In this document: positions 6,192 through 13,632 of the stretch, piece after piece | How positions within the stretch are numbered: position 1 is the first letter of the stretch | Layout of the letters: every line of letters begins with the position of its first letter | Source of the DNA: DASUSH01 sp036375215 | Lineage (GTDB): Bacteria > Actinomycetota > Thermoleophilia > Solirubrobacterales > 70-9 | Direction: 5' to 3' | Length of the DNA stretch: 24,317 nt | NCBI GenBank assembly: GCA_036375215.1 | Contig: DASUSH010000063.1 | Span: forward strand, 1 to 24,317 | Notes under the pieces: generated by a model | Databases searched by the model: none | What the model was told of the DNA's origin: nothing | Seen by the model: the letters and a program-made list of their open reading frames with translations, nothing else | Translations under genes and position numbers: made by a program

Positions 6192-7772
6192 TCAGCCGAC
6201 GACCTTGACCTTGACCTTCGCCGAGTCGCGGTTCCCCGCCGCGTCGGTCGCGGTGACTCCGACCACCGCGCGCAGGCTGCGGTGGTGATCGAGCGCGGCC
6301 CGGACTCGCTTCGCTCCCCGTTTCCGTAGCCGCAGACGGAGCCGCTCGTCCACCCCCGCGGAGAGCGCCGCGGTGGCTCGCCGCAGCTTCACCCGGCGTA
6401 CCTTGGCGCGGGCGGACCTTCCCGGCGGCCTCGGGACGCGGATCGACCCCCGTGCCGCGACGTCGCAGTCTTCCTCCGGACAGGCGGCCCTGACGATCAG
6501 GCCCCGTTGCTCGACCGCATCCTGCTTCCGCCTCGCCGCCAGCGTGACGTCGACGCTCGAATCCGAGCCTTCCCCTCCCCCGCCCTCGCCGCCGGGCGGG
6601 GGGAAGGCCGCGAAATCGATCGTCTCGCAGTCGGGGTCGATCGTGTCCACCCCGGCCAGATCGGCGCTGACCGAATCGGGTTCCGGCCCGCACGACGCCG
6701 TGTCCGGGCCGCCGTCGCGAACGATCAGGGTGTCGCTGCCGAAGGGCGCGACGGGGCTGTCGCCCACCAGCTCGTCCGCGCCCGCCCTGCCGTCGAGCAG
6801 ATCGCCGCCGGCGCCGCCGGTGAGCGTGTTCGAGGCATCGTCGCCGAGCAGGGTGTCGTCGAAGGGGGACCCGTACACGCTCTCGACCCCGGAGAACGAG
6901 TCCAGACCGCCGCCGCCCGTGTCCTGCTGGCCAGCCGTGGCGAGATCGATCGTCAGTCCCGAGGGTGAGTTGAAGTAAGTCGCGCGATCGGGACCGGCCC
7001 CGCCGCTCAGCTGATCGTTGCCGGGAGCCGCGGACAGCTGGTCCGCGCCGGCCCCGCCGCCGATCGTGTCGTTCCCATCCTCGTTCGAGGAGAGGCCGGC
7101 GTAGCCGATCCTGTCGCCCGCGTCGCCCCCGAGGAGCTGGTCGTCGCCGGGGCCGCCGAACAGCGACAGCCGGCGCTGAAACGCGGATCCGGTCCCGACT
7201 CCGCCGTCGCCGCGAAGGACGTCGTTGGCCGCGCCGCCGAGCACCACGATCTCCTGGGTGTCGAACATGGTCGCGTCGTCGTCGACGCCCGGATTGAGGA
7301 ACCCACCGGTCTCGCTGCCGACGTTGAAGTTGGCGACCGGCACCCCCCCGTCGGTGCCGAAGCGGAAGTTGTCGACCCCACCGGTCCCCTGGAGCACGAC
7401 GAGGTCGACGCCCTGGAGCCCGAACTCGATCTCGTCGTTCGAGCCGCCTTCGTTGTCGGCGCCCGGCGCGAACGGGCCCCCGCCGAAGTCGATCGTGGTG
7501 AGGTTGCCGGAGGGACCCGAGTCGACGATGACGATCGCGTCGGTGTTGATCACCGTCGCGCCGCCGGGGCTGCACGTCACGACGTCGGGCGGGTCCACCA
7601 CGCGGATGTTGCTCCCGCTGCGCACGATCGTCGTCGGGGAGTCCTCGAAGACCTCCAGCGTCTTAGAGCCGCCGTCGTACTGGCAGTCGACGGCGCCGGC
7701 CGACGCCTGGGGAGACAGCATGCCGACGACCAGCGCGGCCCCGATGAGACCCGTAAACCTGGCACCGCGCAA
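6192..7772 (-). CDS. Secreted RTX-type calcium-binding repeat protein
   Basis: This is a 526-residue exported protein. Residues 1-27 form a signal peptide with a hydrophobic core (GLIGAALVVGML) ending near ASAGA. The middle holds glycine/aspartate nonapeptide-like repeats of the RTX type, for example GGPGDDQLLGGDAGD, GNDTIGGGAGAD and LTGGAGGDLLDGRAGAD, which bind calcium in parallel beta-rolls. A glycine-rich linker (PPPGGEGGGGEG) leads to a basic C-terminal domain of about 120 residues, with VRRVKLRRATAALS and a final VTATDAAGNRDSAKVKVKV strand, like Ig-like tails I associate with Thermoleophilia surface proteins. The start is TTG at 7772, chosen because GGGGAG lies six bases upstream and the signal peptide follows at once. 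It is not an obvious toxin; a surface or matrix role is more likely. Confidence 0.85.
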   Translation of the reverse strand: MRGARFTGLIGAALVVGMLSPQASAGAVDCQYDGGSKTLEVFEDSPTTIVRSGSNIRVVDPPDVVTCSPGGATVINTDAIVIVDSGPSGNLTTIDFGGGPFAPGADNEGGSNDEIEFGLQGVDLVVLQGTGGVDNFRFGTDGGVPVANFNVGSETGGFLNPGVDDDATMFDTQEIVVLGGAANDVLRGDGGVGTGSAFQRRLSLFGGPGDDQLLGGDAGDRIGYAGLSSNEDGNDTIGGGAGADQLSAAPGNDQLSGGAGPDRATYFNSPSGLTIDLATAGQQDTGGGGLDSFSGVESVYGSPFDDTLLGDDASNTLTGGAGGDLLDGRAGADELVGDSPVAPFGSDTLIVRDGGPDTASCGPEPDSVSADLAGVDTIDPDCETIDFAAFPPPGGEGGGGEGSDSSVDVTLAARRKQDAVEQRGLIVRAACPEEDCDVAARGSIRVPRPPGRSARAKVRRVKLRRATAALSAGVDERLRLRLRKRGAKRVRAALDHHRSLRAVVGVTATDAAGNRDSAKVKVKVVG

Positions 7773-7865
7773 TTGAGACTCCCCGGCCCCCAGTCCGCCT
7801 CGGCCGTCAGGACCGAGTCGCGAGGGAGCGAACCTGTGAGCCGGAGGCTACTCCTATCCCGGCGC

Positions 7866-9059
7866 CTACGCGCGGGCGCGCTCGCCGATGAGGCCGGCGT
7901 AGACCGTCGCCGTGCGCTCGGCGACGTCGTCCCAGTCGAAGCGGCGGACGTGCTCGTGGGCCTCGGCGACGAGGCGGCGCCCGAGCTCGTCGTCGGTCAG
8001 CACGCGCTCGGCGACGTCGGCGATCGCGTCGGGGTCGCGCGCGGGGAACCGCAGGCCGGCCTCGTCGTGCGGCACGACCTCGCGCAGGCCGCCGGTGTCG
8101 GCGGCGATGCAGATGCAGCCCGATGCCATCGCCTCGAGCGCGACCAGGCCGAAGGGCTCGTAGATGGACGGCACGATGGTGAGGTCGGCGATCCGGTAGA
8201 GCGAGTGCAGGACGTCGTCGCCGATCCAGCCGAGAAAGGTGCCGTGCTCCATCAGGCCGGCCTCCTCGGCCTGGCGGCGAAGCTCGGACTCGTGCGTGCC
8301 CGAGCCGGCGACGAGGAACCGGGTGCCGGGCCGGCGATCGACGAGCTTCGGCATCGCCTCGAGCGCGTCCTGGAAGCCCTTCTCGTAGACGAGCCGGCCG
8401 ATCAGCAGGACGAGCTTCTCCTCGGGCGCTGCGAACTCGCGGCGGAGCCGGCGCAGTCCGGCGGGATCCTCGGCGGCGAGGTCGTCGGGGTCGATCCCGT
8501 TCCAGATCACCTCGATCCGGTCCTCGTCGGCGCCGAAGATGTCGGCGATCTGCTCGCGCATGTAGTAGGAGCAGACGACGACTCGGTCGGAGCGGTTGGC
8601 GATCCAGCGCTCGACGCCGTGGATGTAGGACTGCGGATGCTCCTCGACCCAGCCCTGGTGGCGGCCGTGCTCGGTCGCGTGGATCGTTGTGACGAGCGGC
8701 GCGCGGAAGCGGCGCGCGAGGTGGTCGCAGGCGGCGGCGACGAGCCAGTCGTGGCCGTGGACCAGGTCGAACTCGAAGCGGTCGCCGAGCTCCACGCCGG
8801 CCGCGAGCATGTCCGAGTTCATGCGCTCGACCCAGGCGACGAACTCGCCGAGGTCGCGCGGGCGGGTGGGCTCCAGGACACGGTGGATGAAGACGTCGTT
8901 CACCTCCTCCTCCGCCGGTGACTCCTCGCCGCCACGGGTGAGCACGTGGACCTCGACGCCCTGGGCCGAGAGCCCCTCCGAGAGCTTGCGCACGTGGCGC
9001 GCGAGCCCGCCCTCGATGAGGGGTGGGTACTCCCAGGAGAGGATCAGTACGCGGGGCAT
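7866..9059 (-). CDS. GT4 glycosyltransferase, alpha-1,4-glucan type (Rv3032-like)
   Basis: This 397-residue GT-B retaining enzyme resembles glycogen-synthase-type glucosyltransferases. The N-terminal domain opens with LILSWEYPPLIEGGLARHV, the glycine-rich acceptor loop, and contains DLVHGHDWL. The C-terminal domain has GRLVYEKGFQ (Arg222 and Lys227 bind the nucleotide sugar phosphate) and the EPFGLVALE motif with Glu301 and Glu309, the EX7E pair of GT4 enzymes. It lies 28 bp downstream of the GH57 gene, which lies downstream of a methyltransferase. This is the order of Rv3030-Rv3031-Rv3032, where Rv3032 elongates the methylglucose lipopolysaccharide chain. An ordinary glycogen role is the main alternative. 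Donor sugar (UDP- or ADP-glucose) is not readable here. Confidence 0.9.
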   Translation of the reverse strand: MPRVLILSWEYPPLIEGGLARHVRKLSEGLSAQGVEVHVLTRGGEESPAEEEVNDVFIHRVLEPTRPRDLGEFVAWVERMNSDMLAAGVELGDRFEFDLVHGHDWLVAAACDHLARRFRAPLVTTIHATEHGRHQGWVEEHPQSYIHGVERWIANRSDRVVVCSYYMREQIADIFGADEDRIEVIWNGIDPDDLAAEDPAGLRRLRREFAAPEEKLVLLIGRLVYEKGFQDALEAMPKLVDRRPGTRFLVAGSGTHESELRRQAEEAGLMEHGTFLGWIGDDVLHSLYRIADLTIVPSIYEPFGLVALEAMASGCICIAADTGGLREVVPHDEAGLRFPARDPDAIADVAERVLTDDELGRRLVAEAHEHVRRFDWDDVAERTATVYAGLIGERARA

Positions 9060-9087
9060 CGACTCGGGCTCGTGCTTGGCTGGTCCT

Positions 9088-10500
9088 CTAAGGCTCGCGA
9101 AGCGGAGCCAGGCTCATGTCGGGTGCGAGGTTGCGCATCCGCGGGTCGGGCGACCCGGCGGAGTCTATGGCCTCGAGCATCGCCCGCGAGTGGTCAACCG
9201 CCCTGGTGTAGGCGTAGTCACCCGCCTGACCGCGGTGGTCGAGGAAGGCCCAGTCGCTCGACTGGACCGCGAGCAGCTCGCGGGCGGCGCGCTCGGCCGA
9301 CGCCGGCGAGATCCCGTTGGCCTCGAGCGCTCGCAGCAGCCGCAGCTCGAGGCGCCTGGCGGCCCACGCGATATCCGCGACCGCGCGCGAGTCCCAGGTC
9401 GAGAAATCCTTGCGCTCGCCCCAGCTCGAGCGGCGAAGCGGCCGCGGCTGGGGGTCGTGCTCGCCGAGCGCGGCGTCGAGGTGCACGAGCCGGATCCCGT
9501 GCTCGGCGGCGAGCCCGAGCATGCGCTCGAGCCACACCGGGCCCTCCGACCACCAGTGGCCGAGGAGCTCGGTGTCGATCGCGAAGACGACGAGCCCTTC
9601 CCGGCCGCGCTCGGCGCGGAAGGCGCGCAGCCGCTCGGCGACGGCCGCGCAGAACTCGGCTGCCTGCTCGCGGGCGCGCTCGGCCGCGGCCTCGGGGTCA
9701 TAGGCGCCACCCGCGATCGACCACAGCCGGATGCCGACCATGGACTTGCGGTGGAACTCGGCGTAGGCGGGATCGGACGGGTAACCGCCCCACGACCAGA
9801 CGCGCTCGATCGTCGGCCAGTCGAGCGTGAAGGCGACCGGACCGGCCCCGGTCGCGACCGGGGCGAGCGCGTCGCCGTCGGCCTCGTGGCGGCTCTGGTC
9901 GGTGCAGAAGTAGCCGATGCCCTGCTCGGCGAGCAGGCGCTCCAGCCCGGGGACGTAGGCGCACTCGGGCAGCCAGAACCCGGTCGACTCCCCGAAGCGG
10001 CGATGGTGCGAGCGCAGGCCGGAATCGAGCTGGAGCCGGCGCCCGGCGTCGGTGGCCAGGAGGGGCAGCACCGAGTGGGTGGCGCTCGAGGGCAGCAGCA
10101 CCAGGTTGCGCTCGCGCGCGGCGCCGGCGAAGGCCGAGATCAGGTCGCCGCCCAGCGCGGCGAGGGTCTCGATCGCGCGGCGGTAGACGTCGCCCTCGGC
10201 GCGCGCGGCTGGGCGCAGGTCGGCGTCGGCGTTCTCGGCCTCGGCCCGCGCGGCGCCGAGGCGGTGCTCGCGGACGAACGCGACGAGCCGCTCACCCACC
10301 CCGGGGGCCTCGAGCTGGTCGGCCAGCACCGGGGTGACGGTGAAGGTCAGGTCGTGGGCGAACTCGAGCAGCGGCAGGTAGGAGCGGGCGACGGCGTCGA
10401 AGAGCCACTCCTCGCCGAACGGGTAGGTGCCGAAGCCCTCGACGTAGGGCATGTGCGAGTGCAGGACGACCGCCAGGTCCCCGACGCGGGTCTCAGGCAT
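9088..10500 (-). CDS. GH57 1,4-alpha-glucan branching enzyme (Rv3031-like)
   Basis: This 470-residue GH57 enzyme is predicted to cut alpha-1,4-glucan and re-attach it as an alpha-1,6 branch in the cytosol. Conserved regions are visible: HSHMPYV (residues 14-20), STGFWLPECAY with the nucleophile Glu179, AIDTELLGHWW with the acid/base Asp309, and SSDWAFL in the C-terminal helical domain. It is shorter than many members of the family. Its ATG at 10500 overlaps the stop of the upstream methyltransferase by eight bases, and the GT4 gene follows after 28 bp, so the three form one operon. In mycobacteria the equivalent gene Rv3031 is placed in MGLP synthesis, which makes a glycogen-only role less certain. 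Confidence 0.92.
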   Translation of the reverse strand: MPETRVGDLAVVLHSHMPYVEGFGTYPFGEEWLFDAVARSYLPLLEFAHDLTFTVTPVLADQLEAPGVGERLVAFVREHRLGAARAEAENADADLRPAARAEGDVYRRAIETLAALGGDLISAFAGAARERNLVLLPSSATHSVLPLLATDAGRRLQLDSGLRSHHRRFGESTGFWLPECAYVPGLERLLAEQGIGYFCTDQSRHEADGDALAPVATGAGPVAFTLDWPTIERVWSWGGYPSDPAYAEFHRKSMVGIRLWSIAGGAYDPEAAAERAREQAAEFCAAVAERLRAFRAERGREGLVVFAIDTELLGHWWSEGPVWLERMLGLAAEHGIRLVHLDAALGEHDPQPRPLRRSSWGERKDFSTWDSRAVADIAWAARRLELRLLRALEANGISPASAERAARELLAVQSSDWAFLDHRGQAGDYAYTRAVDHSRAMLEAIDSAGSPDPRMRNLAPDMSLAPLREP

Positions 10501-11239
10501 GGCAGATCGCGACGAAGTCGAGCGCCTTGTCGAGGTCGCCGGCGCGGAGCGCGAAGTCCGAGGCGGCGATCGCGGGGACGAAGCGGTCGTAGAACGGCTT
10601 CGTCAGGCGCAGCGACTTGTGCACGCGGTCCCAGCCCGCCCTGATCGCGAGCTCGTGGACTCGCAGCTTGCGGGCGTGGAAGAGGCCGAGGAGCTCGACC
10701 TGGCTGAAGTGGGGCTCGAGCAGCTCGCGGTACTCGGCGGCGGTGTACTCGCGCAGGTGCCAAGGATTGTCCGACTTCTCGGCGCCCTCCGGGGCGAGGG
10801 TCAGCAGGTTGGGCGTCGAGACGTAGGAGACGCGGGCCGCCTCGGCGAAGTGGGCGAGGAGCTCGCCGGGCTCGTGGATGTGCTCGATCGTCTGCAGGAA
10901 GACGATCGCGTCGACCGGGCCCTCGAACTCCTCGACGAGTCCGCGCTCGAACCGCAGGCCGGGTCGCGTGTAGCGGGCGCTCGCGTGGGCGTGCGCCTCC
11001 GGGTTCGCGTCGACCCCGACGACGTCGCGCGCCGTGCGCGCCAGCACCGCCGAGCCGTATCCCTCGCCGCAGGCGAGGTCGGCGACGCTGCCGCCGCGGC
11101 AGCGCTCGGCGATCCACTCGTAGACGGCGAGGTGGCGCCGGTACCAGTAGTTCTCCTCGGGGACGTCGGGAAGCGTGCGCTCGCCGGTCAGCTCGAGCGC
11201 CGGGACCCCATCGGGTTGGTCCTGCTGCACGTACGACAT
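10493..11239 (-). CDS. Class I SAM-dependent methyltransferase (Rv3030-like)
   Basis: This 248-residue methyltransferase has motif I VADLACGEGYG (residues 52-62), an acidic end of strand 2 in VVGVDANPEA, and motif IV around VFLQTIEHIHEPGEL. It belongs to the broad Methyltransf_11/23-like group. The open frame extends upstream to 11947, but that part is antisense to another methyltransferase and has no similarity. ATG 11239 is chosen because family similarity begins there and a TAGTCT -10-like box lies eight bases upstream, indicating a leaderless mRNA. It is first in an operon with the GH57 and GT4 genes, as Rv3030 is in mycobacteria, so methylation of a glucan is a reasonable but unproven role. 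Confidence 0.88.
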   Translation of the reverse strand: MSYVQQDQPDGVPALELTGERTLPDVPEENYWYRRHLAVYEWIAERCRGGSVADLACGEGYGSAVLARTARDVVGVDANPEAHAHASARYTRPGLRFERGLVEEFEGPVDAIVFLQTIEHIHEPGELLAHFAEAARVSYVSTPNLLTLAPEGAEKSDNPWHLREYTAAEYRELLEPHFSQVELLGLFHARKLRVHELAIRAGWDRVHKSLRLTKPFYDRFVPAIAASDFALRAGDLDKALDFVAICHA

Positions 11240-11247
11240 CGGCGTGG

Positions 11248-11287
11248 AGACTAGGCCTGGCCCGCCGGGCGGGCCAGGCCTTACAGT
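11248..11287. promoter_or_regulatory. Symmetric divergent promoter around a 29-bp palindrome
   Basis: A perfect inverted repeat with 14-bp arms and a single central base occupies 11253-11281. TANNNT boxes sit at its two ends: TACAGT at 11282-11287 on the plus strand, 6 nt before the ATG at 11294, and TAGTCT at 11253-11248 on the minus strand, 8 nt before the ATG at 11239. The palindrome therefore covers the -35 and spacer regions of both predicted leaderless promoters. It may be an operator for a dimeric regulator; a terminator role is unlikely between two divergent starts. Confidence 0.6.
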
Positions 11288-11293
11288 TGCGCC

Positions 11294-12220
11294 ATGGCAG
11301 CCGCCCCAACGGCGACCCCCGAGCGGATCAAGGACGTCAACACCCGCTACCACGACGCCGCCGCCGGCGAGTACGACGCGAAGTGGGGCATCGACCTCGG
11401 CGCGGTCGGCCAGAAGCAGGTGCGCGCGAAGTTCGAGAAGGCGCTTGGCGAGTGGCCGGCGCCGTTCGGCGACGCGCTCGAGATCGGCGCGGGCACCGGC
11501 TACTTCACGCTCAACCTCGCCCAGCTCGGCCTGATCGAGCGGCCGACCGCGACCGACATCTCGCCGGGGATGCTCGCCGCGCTCGACGCCTCCGCGAAGT
11601 CGGTCGGCGTCGAGGTCCGCACGGTCCGGACCGAGGCCGAGACCCTGCCGTTCGAGGACGCGAGCTTCGACCTCGTCTTCGGGCACGCCGTGCTGCACCA
11701 CATCCCCGACCTCGAGCGCGCCTTCGGCGAGTTCGAGCGCGTGCTGCGCCCGGGCGGCGTCCTCGTCTTCTGCGGCGAGCCCTCGCGCTACGGCGACACG
11801 ATCGCCGCCGTGCCGAAGCGCGCCGCGATCGCCGCCGCCCCGCTGTGGCGGACCGCGCTCGGCGCCGGCCCGCGCCGCCGCGCGCCGGCCGCCGAGGAAA
11901 ACGGCGCGGGGGGCGATCACGGCCTCGAGTGGGAGGTCGACGTCCACGCCTTCGCTCCCGGCGACCTGGCGGCGATGCTCCGCGGCGCCGGCTTCGACTC
12001 GGTCCGGATCCGCGGCGAGGAGCTGCTCGCGAACATGTACGGCTGGGTACTGCGCTCGCTCGAGTCGACGGCCGAGCCCGAGGAGGTGCCGGTGCGCTGG
12101 CGGAGCTTCGCGTTCCGCAGCTACCTGGCCCTGCAGCGGGTCGACACCTCGCTGCTCGAGCCGCGCCTGCCGCCCGCGCTCTTCTACAACCTCGTGCTCT
12201 CGGCGAGGAAGCCCGGCTAG
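11294..12220 (+). CDS. Class I SAM-dependent methyltransferase
   Basis: This is a 308-residue methyltransferase of the Methyltransf_11 type. After an N-terminal helix (RYHDAAAGEYDAKWG) come motif I LEIGAGTGYFT (residues 62-72), TATDISPGML for the ribose-binding acidic residue, and FDLVFGHAVLHHIPDLERAF with RVLRPGGVLVF, the usual motifs IV-VI. A C-terminal extension of about 120 residues follows, including a charged linker PRRRAPAAEENGAGG. The ATG at 11294 lies six bases after a TACAGT box and lacks a Shine-Dalgarno. It is divergent from the glucan methyltransferase operon and 7 bp upstream of a catalase. It could methylate a sugar, lipid or small molecule; equivalence to the second MGLP methyltransferase Rv3037c is only a possibility. 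Confidence 0.88.
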   Translation: MAAAPTATPERIKDVNTRYHDAAAGEYDAKWGIDLGAVGQKQVRAKFEKALGEWPAPFGDALEIGAGTGYFTLNLAQLGLIERPTATDISPGMLAALDASAKSVGVEVRTVRTEAETLPFEDASFDLVFGHAVLHHIPDLERAFGEFERVLRPGGVLVFCGEPSRYGDTIAAVPKRAAIAAAPLWRTALGAGPRRRAPAAEENGAGGDHGLEWEVDVHAFAPGDLAAMLRGAGFDSVRIRGEELLANMYGWVLRSLESTAEPEEVPVRWRSFAFRSYLALQRVDTSLLEPRLPPALFYNLVLSARKPG

Positions 12221-12227
12221 CGGCGCG

Positions 12228-13160
12228 ATGGCGAGCCTGTACGAGGAGATCGTCGAATCGCTTGACGAGCTCGCGGGCGGGCCGCACGAGGGCCTGCGGG
12301 CCGTGCACGCGCGCGGGGCGCTCTGCAGGGGGACCTTCCGGGCGAGCCCCGAGGCCGCCGGGCTCTCCCGGGCCGCTCACCTCGCGGGCGAGGAGGTGCC
12401 CGTCACCGCGCGGCTCTCGAACGGCAGCGGCAACCCGCACCTGCCCGACGCCGACCGCCTCGACGGCCGCGGGCTCGCGGTCAAGTGGCACCTGCCCGGC
12501 GACGAAGCGGCCGACAGCGTCACGGTCTCGATCCCACTCTTCTTCGTCAACAGCCCCGAGGCGTTCCTCGAGCTCACCCGGGCCCGCAGACCGGACCCCG
12601 AGACGGGACAGCCCGACCCGGCCAGGATCGGCGAGTTCCTCGGCTCGCACCCCGAGACCGGCGCCGCGCTGCCGGCGATCCTCCCCGCGCTCGGCCCGCC
12701 GGTGAGCTACGCGACCCTGAGGTACTACTCGCTGCACGCGTTCGCGCTCGTGGACGACGCGGGAGGGCGCCGCTGGGCGCGCTTCTCTTGGGTCCCCGAG
12801 GCCGGGGAGGAGCGGCTCGCGGAGGAGGAGATCGAGTCGGCTGCGCCCGACTACCTGCAGACGGAGCTCGCCGAGCGGATCGCCGCCGGACCGGTCCGCT
12901 TCGCCTACGTGGCCACGCTCGCGGGCGACGGCGACCCGCTCGAGGACCCCACCCTCCCCTGGCCCGACGACCGCGAGCGGGTCGAGCTCGGCACCCTCGA
13001 GCTCACCGAGCTCCTTCCCGACGAGCAGCCGGGCGACGTCTACGTCTTCGACCCGATGAACCTCACCGACGGCATCGAGCCCTCCGAGGACAGGATCCTC
13101 CAGGCCCGCCCGCACGCCTACTCGATCTCGATCGAGCGGCGGCTGGCGGCGGGCGGCTAG
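12228..13160 (+). CDS. Small heme catalase / catalase-related peroxidase
   Basis: This is a 310-residue protein of the catalase fold, much shorter than classical catalases of about 480-750 residues and in the range of catalase-related peroxidases (SrpA-like). Active-site residues can be placed: His27 in GLRAVHARGALCRGTF, the RLSNGSGNPHLPD segment, Asn108 in LFFVNSPEAF, and Tyr298 in RPHAYSISIERR as the heme ligand. It should decompose peroxides or act as an organic-peroxide peroxidase in the cytosol, as no signal peptide is present. It starts 7 bp after the methyltransferase stop without its own Shine-Dalgarno, so translation is probably coupled. Neighbouring redox genes (DipZ, a SoxR-box regulator) suggest an oxidative-stress context. 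Confidence 0.88.
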   Translation: MASLYEEIVESLDELAGGPHEGLRAVHARGALCRGTFRASPEAAGLSRAAHLAGEEVPVTARLSNGSGNPHLPDADRLDGRGLAVKWHLPGDEAADSVTVSIPLFFVNSPEAFLELTRARRPDPETGQPDPARIGEFLGSHPETGAALPAILPALGPPVSYATLRYYSLHAFALVDDAGGRRWARFSWVPEAGEERLAEEEIESAAPDYLQTELAERIAAGPVRFAYVATLAGDGDPLEDPTLPWPDDRERVELGTLELTELLPDEQPGDVYVFDPMNLTDGIEPSEDRILQARPHAYSISIERRLAAGG

Positions 13161-13245
13161 GCGACGCTCCGCGGGCGATGGCCGCAACGGTGGAGCTCAG
13201 GGAGACGGCCGAGCCGGCGTAATCGCTTCGCGGCGTCCTCCAGGC

Positions 13246-13569
13246 TCATACGAGACCTCCCCAGCCGGCGACGAAGCCGGTCACCAGGCCGCGGACTGCC
13301 CAGTGGGCATCCTCGGGCGCGGCGATCGACAGACGAGCGATGTCACCCTCGGCCGTCAGCTCGAAGTCGAAGAAGCCGCAGCAGCCGGTCTCGGCGCGAA
13401 CGAACTCCTCGAGCTCCTCGCGGCGCTCGGCCGGGAAGCTGAGCGTCGCCCGGGCGCGATCGGCGTCGACGGCATGAAGCTCGCGCCCGATTTTGGCCAT
13501 CCAGGCGGCCCGGCCGGGCACGGCCCGGGGGTCGAGAGAGCAAGCGATTGGCGGTGGCGCGGAGGTCAA
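13246..13569 (-). CDS. Small CC-motif protein of a MerR-associated family
   Basis: This 107-residue soluble protein opens with an IACSLDP motif (Cys10) and has a central VRAETGCCGFFDFEL segment with adjacent Cys63 and Cys64. Short actinobacterial proteins with an (E/A)xxCCxFxxF core are, to my knowledge, often encoded beside MerR-type regulators and mercury or thiol-stress genes; their biochemistry is not established. The start is TTG at 13569, preceded by AAGGA about nine bases upstream. A promoter with TTGACC and AACACT separated by 19 bp, with a dyad in the spacer, lies upstream, the arrangement used by MerR-family activators. I infer that the divergent MerR protein controls this gene and that the CC pair binds a metal or reacts as a redox thiol. 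Confidence 0.72.
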   Translation of the reverse strand: MTSAPPPIACSLDPRAVPGRAAWMAKIGRELHAVDADRARATLSFPAERREELEEFVRAETGCCGFFDFELTAEGDIARLSIAAPEDAHWAVRGLVTGFVAGWGGLV

Positions 13570-13598
13570 TGTCGGTTTCCTTTCACGGTTGAGGAGCT

Positions 13599-13629
13599 AG
13601 TGTTGATCCTCAAGCCGACTTGAGGTCAA
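13599..13629 (-). promoter_or_regulatory. MerR-type promoter containing a SoxR-like box
   Basis: The dyad CCTCAAGCCGACTTGAGG at 13608-13625 has perfect 7-bp arms and a 4-bp centre. The arms are the same as in the enterobacterial soxS SoxR box (CCTCAAG-N4-CTTGAGG). On the minus strand it sits between TTGACC (13629-13624) and AACACT (13604-13599), an overlong 19-bp spacer typical of MerR-family activation by DNA distortion. It would drive the CC-motif gene. Confidence 0.75.
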
Positions 13630-13632
13630 GCG

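Noticed and set aside
5380..7575. 731-codon open frame on the minus strand
   Set aside because: It is antisense to the acyltransferase and out of frame with the RTX gene; the product is an Arg/Gly-rich low-complexity string, a usual artefact of GC-rich DNA. Both overlapping genes have clear families.
11240..11947. N-terminal extension of the Rv3030-like methyltransferase
   Set aside because: It would be fully antisense to the second methyltransferase and cross the palindromic promoter; family similarity begins after ATG 11239.
13178..13222. 14-codon ORF after the catalase gene
   Set aside because: It is too short, has no ribosome site and no neighbour it could couple with.
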